Source: Endozoicomonas sp. NE40 (GTDB lineage: Bacteria > Pseudomonadota > Gammaproteobacteria > Pseudomonadales > Endozoicomonadaceae). From it: DNA of 64,000 bases. Positions 16,626 through 25,013 of the stretch are shown here, piece after piece; the first letter of the stretch is position 1, and every line of letters begins with the position of its first letter. The stretch lies in assembly GCF_040549045.1 (NCBI RefSeq), contig NZ_JBEWTB010000002.1:3832501-3896500 (forward strand), read 5' to 3'. The position numbers were made by a program, and so were the translations under genes. The notes under the pieces were generated by a model, which saw only the letters and a list, made by a program, of their open reading frames with translations, was not told the origin of the DNA and searched no databases.

Positions 16626-18377
16626 ATGAAATTTCCAACCCGGCATCCCAATCTGAATAGCTTATGGTCAGCTCTGGTACTGGAAGAACTCTGGCGGCTG
16701 GGCGTTGAACATATCTGCATTGCACCGGGCTCTCGCTCGGCACCACTGACTCTGGCGGCTGCGGTACACCCCAGGCTTCGGCAACATGTTCATTTCGATG
16801 AACGGGGGCTGGCTTTTTTTGCCCTGGGGCTGGCGAAGAGCAGTGGCAGGCCGGTGGCGGTGATAACCACATCAGGAACAGCCGTACCAAATTTGTACCC
16901 TGCTATTGTGGAAGCACGACAGTCTGGTGTTCCACTGGTCATTATTACGGCTGACCGTCCTCCTGAACTGATTGACTGTGGTGCCAATCAGGCCATTGAA
17001 CAGCAGGATATTTTTTCCGGTTATCCGGGAGCAACCATTCGATTACCCACCCCAAGTCTGGATATTCCTGCTAACTGGCTGCTTACCAGTATTGATCAGG
17101 CCTATGCCCGCTCCTGTCGTCAGGGGTTGCCACTGCATATTAACTGTATGTTCCGGGAACCGCTGTACCCGGGTAAAACGGATGAAGACTACTCTCTGTA
17201 CCTGGCTGAGACGACTCGCTGGATTGAGTCAGGTTCACCCCATACGGAATACGAACTGCACGGAGATGGCAGTTTAAATGCCAGCCCTGTGTCGTGGGCT
17301 GAATTTATGTCAGGTAAGGGGTTAGTGGTGGTTGGTCGTCTAAGAGCCAGCGATGATGTCAATGCTGTACTGGCTCTGGCGCAAAGGCTGGGCTGGCCGG
17401 TTCTGGCGGATATTCAGTCCCAGCTGCATGGGCATCCTGCCGTTATCCCGCACAGTGACCTGTTACTGGCATCCCGTTCAGGCAGGGCATTAATGTGTCA
17501 GGCCGATCGTGTGTTTCAGGTAGGAGGGCATCTGATTTCCAAACGGCTTGACCGTTTTCTTGGCAGCCATCGCTGGCAGCATTATTACATGCTGGGGCGT
17601 GAAGTGAGACGAATGGATACCGGCCACTGCCAGACTTATCGCATGGTAGGCAATATCGGCAGAATCTGTCATCAGCTGGCACAGTTGTACGCTGCGTCAG
17701 ATGCACCGCTGCTGCCAGGATGGCTCGACGCTTTTCAGGCGCAGGGGCAACGTGTTTCCAATGTCGTACGACAAAGGCAGTCAGAGGTTTTGTCCGAGAG
17801 CTGGATTGGTACCCATCTGTCAACACTGTTGCCTGAAGAGACGTCTCTGTTTATTGGTAACAGCCTTCCCATCCGTTTGATCGATATGTTTTCTGCCCAT
17901 CGTTCTTATGGTGTCTACACTAATCGGGGGGCAAGTGGTATTGATGGCCTGATGGCGACTGCTGCTGGCTGCTCTGTAGCGACGCTGAAACCACTGGTAC
18001 TGCTGCTGGGAGACATTTCGTTCCTGCATGACCTGAACTCTTTGCAGTTAGTCAGAAACCTTGAATCCCCAATGCTGATCATTTTGTTAAACAACGACGG
18101 TGGCGGCATTTTCAACCTGTTGCCACTGGCAAAGGGTGATTCAGCGATCAGCAACCGGGCCATGGATTATTTCACGACACCACACGGTCTGGATGCCAGC
18201 CACGCTGCCGCCATGTTTGGTATTGAGTATGAATGTCCGGAGTCTATCGCCGCTTTCAGGCAGGCTGTGGAGCAGTCGCTGCAACGTCCGGGCTGTACTC
18301 TGCTTGAGGTTAAAACCGAACCGGGAGAAGCTGCCCGTGATATCAGCCAGATCATTGCTCAGGTGGAGGAGTTGTAA
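16626..18377 (+). CDS. menD: SEPHCHC synthase
   Basis: A thiamine-diphosphate enzyme joining isochorismate and 2-oxoglutarate. The N-terminus shows APGSRSAPLTLAA and HFDERGLAFFALGLAK with the catalytic-region Glu. The C-terminal ThDP/Mg site shows LLGDISFLHDLNSL and NNDGGGIFNLLP. I start at MKFPTRHPNLNSLWS (583 aa); an upstream in-frame TTG at 16590 and a GTG at 16614 are possible, since none has a good ribosome site. The stop TAA overlaps the menH ATG by one base (TAATG), which indicates coupled translation. Confidence 0.95.
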   Translation: MKFPTRHPNLNSLWSALVLEELWRLGVEHICIAPGSRSAPLTLAAAVHPRLRQHVHFDERGLAFFALGLAKSSGRPVAVITTSGTAVPNLYPAIVEARQSGVPLVIITADRPPELIDCGANQAIEQQDIFSGYPGATIRLPTPSLDIPANWLLTSIDQAYARSCRQGLPLHINCMFREPLYPGKTDEDYSLYLAETTRWIESGSPHTEYELHGDGSLNASPVSWAEFMSGKGLVVVGRLRASDDVNAVLALAQRLGWPVLADIQSQLHGHPAVIPHSDLLLASRSGRALMCQADRVFQVGGHLISKRLDRFLGSHRWQHYYMLGREVRRMDTGHCQTYRMVGNIGRICHQLAQLYAASDAPLLPGWLDAFQAQGQRVSNVVRQRQSEVLSESWIGTHLSTLLPEETSLFIGNSLPIRLIDMFSAHRSYGVYTNRGASGIDGLMATAAGCSVATLKPLVLLLGDISFLHDLNSLQLVRNLESPMLIILLNNDGGGIFNLLPLAKGDSAISNRAMDYFTTPHGLDASHAAAMFGIEYECPESIAAFRQAVEQSLQRPGCTLLEVKTEPGEAARDISQIIAQVEEL

Positions 18378-19219
18378 TGAATAATCTTGCTTACCGAACC
18401 TGGGGTATTCGGGGGCGTCCGGCCCTGGTATTGCTGCATGGTTTTCTGGGAGACAGCGAAGACTGGCTGCCGCTGGTATCGCTGCTGGAAGAAGACTTTT
18501 ATCTGGTGGCTGTAGACCTTCCGGGACATGCCAAAAGCCTGAATGTCGGGTTATCTGGTGGCAGTGCTGAACTATCTGACGACAATGTTTCGCTGTCTGA
18601 CGACAAGGCATTTGCACTATTCAGTGACCTGCTGGATCTCACCCTGCATCAGCTGGATCTGAAACGCTACAGCCTGCTGGGGTATTCGCTGGGTGGGCGG
18701 CTGGCTCTGCTACACAGCCTGAGCCATAGCAACAAGGTTGAACAGCTGCTGCTGGAATCCTGCCACCCCGGACTCGAGTCAGAAGCTGACAGAGAGCTGC
18801 GTCGCCAGGCCGATAAAGAGTGGGCAGAGCGCTTCCGGACGGAGCCACTGGAGCAAGTGCTTGAGCGCTGGTATCACCTACCTGTCTTTGCTGACCTGAA
18901 CAGCCAGCAAAGGAAGGATCTGATGGAATACCGGCTGGGTATAAACAAAAATGGTCGTTTACTGGGTGACATACTTGAATACTGTAGTTTATCCAGACAG
19001 CCTGCCTGCTGGGGGCAAATGGAAGATGTCTCGTTTCCTGTCCATTACTTTTACGGGGAGCGGGATCTGAAATACACCGAGATTGCTTTGCGGTTGCATA
19101 AGTCCGGTAGTCTGGCCGGCCTGCATAAAATTGCCGGTGCCGGCCACAATATTCATCGCGAGCAGCCTGCTGATATGGCCGAAGTCATTCGAAAGCAGCT
19201 AAGTCCCTCCAGTGTGTAG
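18377..19219 (+). CDS. menH: SHCHC synthase, alpha/beta hydrolase
   Basis: A 280-aa hydrolase that eliminates pyruvate from SEPHCHC. The triad is visible: Ser104 (LGYSLGG), Asp230 (YGERDLKY) and His257 (GAGHNIH), with the oxyanion region LHGFLGD near residue 20. It is slightly longer than typical MenH. An insert at about residues 59-76 contains a near repeat (ELSDDNVSLSDDK). It overlaps menD by one base and is followed, before menC, by a 14-bp tandem repeat where menB would sit in the E. coli order. Confidence 0.93.
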   Translation: MNNLAYRTWGIRGRPALVLLHGFLGDSEDWLPLVSLLEEDFYLVAVDLPGHAKSLNVGLSGGSAELSDDNVSLSDDKAFALFSDLLDLTLHQLDLKRYSLLGYSLGGRLALLHSLSHSNKVEQLLLESCHPGLESEADRELRRQADKEWAERFRTEPLEQVLERWYHLPVFADLNSQQRKDLMEYRLGINKNGRLLGDILEYCSLSRQPACWGQMEDVSFPVHYFYGERDLKYTEIALRLHKSGSLAGLHKIAGAGHNIHREQPADMAEVIRKQLSPSSV

Positions 19220-19220
19220 A

Positions 19221-19289
19221 TGGAGGTTCTGGTTGGAGAGTGCTGGATTGAGAGTGCTAGATGGAGGGTGCTGGATGGAGGGTGATGAA
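19221..19289 (+). repeat. 14-bp tandem repeat between menH and menC
   Basis: Five near-identical units of TGGAGGGTGCTGGA (the first is 13 bp: 19221-19233; then 19234, 19248, 19262 and 19276 each start a 14-bp unit). Most units carry a GGAG or GGAGGG Shine-Dalgarno-like core, and the last places GGAGGG about 7 nt before the menC ATG. Slippage here could change ribosome loading on menC. Confidence 0.85.
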
Positions 19290-20323
19290 TGGAAATAGTT
19301 GGCTCGAAAATTTACCAGTATGACTTACCGCTTGCATGGCCTTTACCGCTGAAAGCAACAAAACTGAAAAGCCGGCAGGGGCTGGTTCTGGAGTTAAAGG
19401 TCAACGACGCTGATCAGGGTGTTGGCTACCTTTACGGCGAAGCCGCACCTCTTCCGGACTTCAGTCTTGAGAGTCTGGATGCGGCCCGGCAACAGTTGGA
19501 AGAGATAGTTTCAGCCCTGGCTGGGCAGGAGGTTGACCCGGAATCTTTCAGTTGTCAGGAGTGGAGTGATCAGCCTGTATACCCTTCCGTTGCTTTTGCC
19601 CTGGAATCAGCGATAGGTCTGCCGGCTCTTCGGGCAGACGATATGGAAACCGCGCTGCCTGTTGCGCCACTGTTAACCGGGTCAACGGCGGATATGCTGA
19701 AGCGGACAGGCTCCTGGTCATCCTGCTGGCCCAGTGCCTTTAAACTTAAAGTGGCCCGTGGAGATGGAGAGCTGAAGCCAGACGTTTACCGGGTCAGACA
19801 GCTCCTTGAAGCATTGCCCGAATCGGTTTGTCTGAGACTGGATGCTAACCGTGGCTGGTCATTAGAGCAGGCTGTAGAGTTTGTGCATCAGATTGATTCT
19901 GACCGTATTACCTATATAGAAGAACCCGTGGATACAGCGTCGGACTGTCCTGCCTTTTATCAACAGACACGTATGCCTTTTGCATGGGATGAAACCCTGC
20001 AGAATCCTGAGTTTGAATTCTCGCCGCAGACAGGTCTTGCTGCCATTGTCGTGAAACCGACGCTGGTTGGCGGTATTCGCCGCTGTGAAAGTCTGGTCAG
20101 TGCAGCCAGAGATGCAGGTATTCATACTGTTATCAGCTCAACCTTTGAGTCGGTACTGGGTGTAAATACGCTGGAAACGCTTGCAAGAGCCTGGGCGCCC
20201 CGGGAAGCAGCGGGTCTTGATACCCTGACAGCATTTAAGCAACAACTGTTTGATCAGCCTGTTGCCCTCTGGCAACGTCTGCCGGGGGCGGTATTACAAC
20301 AAATGGAACTGGTATGGCGTTGA
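19289..20323 (+). CDS. menC: o-succinylbenzoate synthase
   Basis: A 344-aa enolase-superfamily enzyme that dehydrates SHCHC. The family residues are visible: KxK at Lys152/Lys154 (FKLKVARG), metal ligands Asp185 (LDANRGW), Glu211 (EEPVD) and Asp234 (AWDETL), and Lys256 (VVKPTLVGG). The start lies at the end of the 14-bp repeat, which provides its ribosome site. The 3' end overlaps menE by 10 bases. Confidence 0.94.
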   Translation: MEIVGSKIYQYDLPLAWPLPLKATKLKSRQGLVLELKVNDADQGVGYLYGEAAPLPDFSLESLDAARQQLEEIVSALAGQEVDPESFSCQEWSDQPVYPSVAFALESAIGLPALRADDMETALPVAPLLTGSTADMLKRTGSWSSCWPSAFKLKVARGDGELKPDVYRVRQLLEALPESVCLRLDANRGWSLEQAVEFVHQIDSDRITYIEEPVDTASDCPAFYQQTRMPFAWDETLQNPEFEFSPQTGLAAIVVKPTLVGGIRRCESLVSAARDAGIHTVISSTFESVLGVNTLETLARAWAPREAAGLDTLTAFKQQLFDQPVALWQRLPGAVLQQMELVWR

Positions 20324-21777
20324 CTGAATGCCCTTTACGGAAAATTGCTCTGGTATCCCCGGATAGTACAGTGATGCAGGTTAATAAACGTACCGTATCG
20401 GCACTGCAGCTGGATGCCTGGGTCGAGGATTACCGCCTGCAACTGATGCCACAACTCAGTACAGGTGATCGCCTGCTGGTCATACTTCAGGATAAACTTG
20501 AAACTGTGGTTGTGATACTGGCCTGCCTGCGTTCGGGGGTGATTTATTGTCCTGTTAATCCGGTGTTTCCTGAGTCCCGGATTCTGGACTATGCCCACAA
20601 AATCGGTGCAAGCGTCTATATCAGTGATACCGGTTTTAAAGCTGAATCGATAGTGCCTGTTGCGAGACCTGCGCTGGCTGCCCGGACGGTTGCTGTTAAC
20701 TCAATGATAGACGTCGATAGCAAAGCAATCCTTGATCTGATTCCAACTTCTGGTACCACTGGCGTGCCAAAGGCAGTGGCACATAGTTTAGATAACCATC
20801 TGTTCAGTGCCAGAGGGTCTGCTTCCATTATTGAACTCACTCAGGGTGATGGCTGGCTGTTATCACTGCCTCTGTTTCATGTGGGTGGCTTCAGTATTGT
20901 TATTCGTTGCCTGGTAGCAGGAGCTTGTCTGTTGATTGACCGGCAGGGACTACCGCTGTCACGACTACTGAAAACTATGTCAGTGACCCATGTCTCTCTG
21001 GTCAATACTCAGCTACAACAGATTCTTCAGGGTGACGACAGTATTGACCTTGCCGAAACCCGGCTGAAGACCATTTTACTGGGTGGTGGTGTTGCTTCCG
21101 CGCCTCTGGTCAGGGCCGTACAGGAAAAAAATATCCAGATTCTGACCACCTACGGAATGACAGAAATGAGTTCCCAGGTATGTACAGGCGTACCGCTGTT
21201 TACCCGTGAGGGAGTGACATCCGGAGAAGTGCTGCCTTACCGTAAGGTTAAAATTGCCAGTGATGGTGAAATTCTTGTGGCTGGCGAACCATTATGCCCG
21301 GGTTACTACCTCAGTAGTGAAGACAGCACTAGCGGAAACACTGGAAGTGTTATGCCGGTTGTTGATGCTGAAGGCTGGTTTCATACCGGAGACCTAGGCG
21401 AGTGGGTGGGTCAGCAGGTTCGTGTTCTGGGACGAAAAGACAATATGTTAATTTCCGGAGGAGAAAATATTCATCCTGAAGAAATTGAACAGGCACTGCT
21501 GGCCTGCGAAGGTGTTGCGCTGGCCGTTGTGGTTGCCGTGACCGATAAAAAGTTTGGTCAGCGACCTCTGGCTTTTGTAGAAATGGTTAACGGAACGGTC
21601 AACGAATCGTTTACAAAAGGTTGTCTGGCAGGCAAGATTGCACGATTCAAGATACCCGATCGTATTATCCCTTTGCCAAAAGAGTTACCACCTGAATTTC
21701 CCGGGCAGAAGTTATTTACGGGTATCAAGCCTAACCGCCGTTTGCTGCAAAAACTGGCTAATCGACAGGTATCTTAA
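20314..21777 (+). CDS. menE: o-succinylbenzoate-CoA ligase
   Basis: A 487-aa ANL-family adenylating enzyme that activates o-succinylbenzoate to its CoA ester. Core motifs: PTSGTTGVPKAVAHS (AMP-binding loop), LLSLPLFHVGGFS, TTYGMTEMSSQ, the GWFHTGDLGEW segment and the hinge GRKDNMLISGGENIHPEEIE. The C-terminal catalytic Lys is probably within FPGQKLFTGIKPNRR. It is last in the operon and overlaps menC by 10 bases. The next enzyme, MenB, is not in the window. Confidence 0.95.
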   Translation: MALTECPLRKIALVSPDSTVMQVNKRTVSALQLDAWVEDYRLQLMPQLSTGDRLLVILQDKLETVVVILACLRSGVIYCPVNPVFPESRILDYAHKIGASVYISDTGFKAESIVPVARPALAARTVAVNSMIDVDSKAILDLIPTSGTTGVPKAVAHSLDNHLFSARGSASIIELTQGDGWLLSLPLFHVGGFSIVIRCLVAGACLLIDRQGLPLSRLLKTMSVTHVSLVNTQLQQILQGDDSIDLAETRLKTILLGGGVASAPLVRAVQEKNIQILTTYGMTEMSSQVCTGVPLFTREGVTSGEVLPYRKVKIASDGEILVAGEPLCPGYYLSSEDSTSGNTGSVMPVVDAEGWFHTGDLGEWVGQQVRVLGRKDNMLISGGENIHPEEIEQALLACEGVALAVVVAVTDKKFGQRPLAFVEMVNGTVNESFTKGCLAGKIARFKIPDRIIPLPKELPPEFPGQKLFTGIKPNRRLLQKLANRQVS

Positions 21778-21872
21778 AAGCTTCTTAAGGGTTCGTTTTT
21801 ATTATCAGAAGTAGTTCGGCTTTTGCCCTGATCTGGTTTGAAAAATGTTGGAATAAGGTGGTGCTTGCTGGT

Positions 21873-21908
21873 AGGTAAAAATACTCATTACGGGTCGTAT
21901 TTTTACCT
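21873..21908. terminator. 12-bp perfect hairpin downstream of menE
   Basis: AGGTAAAAATAC (21873-21884) pairs perfectly with GTATTTTTACCT (21897-21908) across a 12-nt loop. The stem is AT-rich and there is no separate T tract after it, so it may be a weak terminator of the men operon or a protein-binding palindrome for the gene downstream. Confidence 0.45.
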
Positions 21909-22099
21909 GAGTACAGGCATAATTATCTTCCCTGCTGAGTTGGTGTAATAGCTTCCGGGGGCAACGGGTCAGGAGAGTGGAATCCGTCGCTGACAGTCGT
22001 GGTTGGTATCCAATTTTTTTGGCGAAGCAGCGAAGTATGAAGTATCAGATGACTAGAGAAAAGCAAAACACTATTTATAGTAAAACGAGTTCCAGAGGA

Positions 22100-22681
22100 A
22101 TGGCTTCTAAAGAAACAGTTCGTGCATTTGTTGCAGTAAAATTGCCTCTGGAGTTGGCAGCTATGCTGCACAAAAAAGCACAGAATCGTGCCGGAGATGC
22201 TCTGGTGCATAAAATGCGTTGGGCGGCTCCTCAGCAGCAGCATATCACCCTGCACTTTCTGGGAGAGTGTACTCATGAACAACTGAAGCAATACAGTGCT
22301 CAGCTGGAATCTGCTTTTTCCGGGGAACATGCATTTTCTGCCATGACCGGGCGGTATGAGATCTTTCCAGATGCTAACCGGCCAAGAGTGCTTGCCCTGA
22401 GTATGCACTCCGGACAGCAGCTCAACAGTCTGGCCCGTATCTGTGAAGAGGCGGCTGCATCCTGTGGATTGAGGCAGGAGCTTCGCAATTTCCGTCCTCA
22501 TGTCACTCTGGCTCGCTTCAAACAGCATCACCATGTTTCCCCAAGACATTTCTTCAATATGCCCAGCTTTCGTATGAGTATCTGTGAAGTGGTGCTTATG
22601 CAGAGTGAAACCGGTTCGGGCGGAACGACCTACCGCACGCTTCAGACCTTCCCGTTACGATCATTAGCGCAGTCTGCTTGA
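22100..22681 (+). CDS. thpR: RNA 2',3'-cyclic phosphodiesterase (2'-5' RNA ligase family)
   Basis: A 2H phosphoesterase with both catalytic HxT motifs: His48-x-Thr50 (QHITLHFLG) and His134-x-Thr136 (RPHVTLARF). I start at MASKETVRAFVAVKLP (193 aa) because family members begin just before this strand. The frame is open to 21977, with in-frame ATGs at 22037 and 22049; AGAGGA directly touches the chosen ATG, so the start is uncertain. The enzyme acts on 2',3'-cyclic phosphate RNA ends or 2'-5' linkages. It is 66 bp upstream of ubiU and may share its transcript. Confidence 0.88.
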   Translation: MASKETVRAFVAVKLPLELAAMLHKKAQNRAGDALVHKMRWAAPQQQHITLHFLGECTHEQLKQYSAQLESAFSGEHAFSAMTGRYEIFPDANRPRVLALSMHSGQQLNSLARICEEAAASCGLRQELRNFRPHVTLARFKQHHHVSPRHFFNMPSFRMSICEVVLMQSETGSGGTTYRTLQTFPLRSLAQSA

Positions 22682-22747
22682 TAGGGATCAATACCTATAT
22701 CAGATACCTGTGATAGTCTGAACGGACTAGAACGAGGGAGCGCATAT

Positions 22748-23758
22748 ATGGAGCTGGTCTGCCCGGCAGGGAACTATCCATCTTTAAAAGCTGCAGTTGA
22801 TAATGGTGCCGATGCGGTTTATATCGGCTTTCGGGACAACACCAACGCCCGACATTTTGCCGGTTTGAACTTTACGGATCAGCGCGCGATAAAAGCTCTG
22901 GATTATGCCCGTAATAATAATGTCCGCCTGTTTGTTGCGATTAACACTTATGCCCAGGCTGACCAGTGGTCACGTTGGCAGTATGCTGTAGATGCCTGCG
23001 CCGACCTGCAGGTCAGCGCTTTGATTGCTGCGGATATGGGAGTGATGGCTTACGCCTGTGAGAAGTATCCGGAATTATCACTGCATCTGTCGGTTCAGGG
23101 GTCTGCGACCAATGCGGCGGCACTGGAGTTGTATCATCAACAGTTCAATATCCGTCGTGCTGTTCTGCCAAGGGTTTTATCGTTAAAACAGGTACAGGCG
23201 CTGGTTAAAAAGAGCCCGGTAGAGCTGGAAGTTTTTGCTTTTGGGAGTCTGTGCATAATGGCAGAAGGTCGTTGCCTGTTGTCGTCTTATGTGACAGGTG
23301 AGTCGCCTAATACGGCAGGTGCCTGCTCTCCTGCGTCAGCAGTGCGTTGGGAGCAAAGGGCGAATGGTGGTATGGATACCCGACTGAACGGTGTTCTGAT
23401 TGATCGTTTCTCAGCTTATGAACAGGCGGGTTACCCCACTTTATGCAAGGGACGCTTTAAGGTTCAGAGCGAGGCTGAGGAAAAAATTGTGCATGCGCTG
23501 GAAGAACCTACCAGCCTGAATACCCTGAATCTGATTCCCCAGCTATCCGAAATGGGAATCAGTGCTGTAAAAATTGAAGGTCGGCAGCGTAGTCCGGCTT
23601 ATGTAGCAGCTGTGACCCGGATCTGGCGCGAAGCGCTGGATGCCTGTAAAGCGAATAAGAATGAATTTCAGCCCGAAGGGCGCTGGATGGCAGAACTCAG
23701 CAAATTGTCCGAAGGTAGCCAGACGACATTGGGTGCCTATAGCCGACCCTGGCAGTAA
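22748..23758 (+). CDS. ubiU: O2-independent ubiquinone hydroxylation protein UbiU
   Basis: A 336-aa peptidase-U32-family protein (formerly YhbU). The four Fe-S ligand cysteines are at 169, 176, 193 and 233 (FGSLC, EGRC, GAC, YPTLC), matching the spacing known for E. coli UbiU. With UbiV it forms an iron-sulfur heterodimer that hydroxylates the ubiquinone ring without oxygen, probably using prephenate. A GAGGGAG ribosome site precedes the ATG. ubiV follows after 26 bp. UbiT is encoded 2.7 kb away on the opposite strand. Confidence 0.95.
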   Translation: MELVCPAGNYPSLKAAVDNGADAVYIGFRDNTNARHFAGLNFTDQRAIKALDYARNNNVRLFVAINTYAQADQWSRWQYAVDACADLQVSALIAADMGVMAYACEKYPELSLHLSVQGSATNAAALELYHQQFNIRRAVLPRVLSLKQVQALVKKSPVELEVFAFGSLCIMAEGRCLLSSYVTGESPNTAGACSPASAVRWEQRANGGMDTRLNGVLIDRFSAYEQAGYPTLCKGRFKVQSEAEEKIVHALEEPTSLNTLNLIPQLSEMGISAVKIEGRQRSPAYVAAVTRIWREALDACKANKNEFQPEGRWMAELSKLSEGSQTTLGAYSRPWQ

Positions 23759-23784
23759 TCTGATCATTCAGGAGGAATGACCGA

Positions 23785-24681
23785 ATGCAAACCACTCTTG
23801 GACCTTTGCTGTATTTCTGGCCCAGGCAGGATGTTTTTGATTTTTATGAAAAGGTGTCTCAGTCAGGTATTGACCGGGTTTGTCTGGGGGAGGTGACCTG
23901 TTCCAAGCGGCGGGAGCTGAATCATGGCGACTGGATGGCTATTGCTCAGCTGCTTGCCGATGCAGGTAAGAAGGTTGTGTTATCGACGTTGACACTGCTG
24001 GAATCCGAATCGGAGTTGTCGCAGGTGCGGAAAATTTGTGACAACAATGAATTTATGGTTGAAGCAAACGATATGTCAGCGGTTAAGTTTCTGTCGTCTA
24101 ATGGGCTTGAATTCTGTACCGGACCTTCGCTGAATATCTATAACGCCTATACATTGAAGCAGCTGTATAAGCTGGGTTTGAAACGTTGGGTGTTACCTCT
24201 GGAGTTATCTGAGAAAAAGTTGACCAGTATTCTGCAGCAGGCTGAAGAGCTGAAGCTTAACGATAAAATTGAGACTGAAGTGTTCAGTTATGGCTATATG
24301 CCTCTGGCCTATTCAGCGCGTTGTTTTACTGCCCGGGTAAACGACAAAGGTAAGGATGAGTGTGAATTCATCTGCCGGAAGGTGCCTCAGGGAATACCCC
24401 TGGCGACTCAGGAAAATGAGCAGCTGTTTACTTTGAATGGTATTCAGACCATGTCCGGACACTGTATGAATATACTCAATCGCTGGCAGGACATGGAAAA
24501 ACAGGGCGTTCACTCCATGCGTTTATCTGCGCACTCGTATGATGTGCTTGATATTGCAGACAGCCTGATCAGTTCGATTAAGGATAACAAACCTTTTGTT
24601 TCGGAGTTATCTGTTGAGCAGTGTAATGGCTACTGGGAAGGTGGCTCTGGCAAAGATCAGTTCTATCGGGAAGTGAGATAA
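23785..24681 (+). CDS. ubiV: O2-independent ubiquinone hydroxylation protein UbiV
   Basis: A 298-aa U32-family partner of UbiU (formerly YhbV). The Fe-S cysteines Cys39, Cys180, Cys193 and Cys197 (VTCS, SARC, DEC, FIC) agree with the pattern known in E. coli UbiV. It starts after AGGAGG and is clearly in one unit with ubiU. A strong rho-independent terminator follows 16 bp after the stop, which ends the operon. Confidence 0.95.
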   Translation: MQTTLGPLLYFWPRQDVFDFYEKVSQSGIDRVCLGEVTCSKRRELNHGDWMAIAQLLADAGKKVVLSTLTLLESESELSQVRKICDNNEFMVEANDMSAVKFLSSNGLEFCTGPSLNIYNAYTLKQLYKLGLKRWVLPLELSEKKLTSILQQAEELKLNDKIETEVFSYGYMPLAYSARCFTARVNDKGKDECEFICRKVPQGIPLATQENEQLFTLNGIQTMSGHCMNILNRWQDMEKQGVHSMRLSAHSYDVLDIADSLISSIKDNKPFVSELSVEQCNGYWEGGSGKDQFYREVR

Positions 24682-24696
24682 CTTTACAACAATATG

Positions 24697-24721
24697 AGCC
24701 CCGCACTGCGGGGCTTGTCTT
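24697..24721 (+). terminator. rho-independent terminator of ubiUV
   Basis: Stem AGCCCCGC (24697-24704) / GCGGGGCT (24708-24715) with an ACT loop, then TGTCTTAT. Confidence 0.85.
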
Positions 24722-25013
24722 ATCCCAATTCTTCTTTCTATACCCTGTTTATTCAATCATTGAACTATCTGCCTAAAATGTGGTCTCACTATACCGCAGC
24801 ACCTACAATAACCATCAAAATAACGAGCTTTAGTGTAAGCCTTTTGTTTGAGGAAGAAAGCTGAGTGATATAAGAAGGTCACCCGTTTTATATCCCTTGG
24901 CTAAAGATTGCTGTAAAAGATCTGCGAAGCTAGATGAATAGATTCAAACCTAAGAAAAGACATATATATACAATAAAAAGTAATATATCCACTTCATGTC
25001 GGTCAGGAGTTGT
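24722..25013 (+). other. AT-rich intergenic region before a secreted orphan
   Basis: No gene is seen. The last 60 bases are very AT-rich (TATATATACAATAAAAAG) and probably hold the promoter of the downstream gene. Confidence 0.4.
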
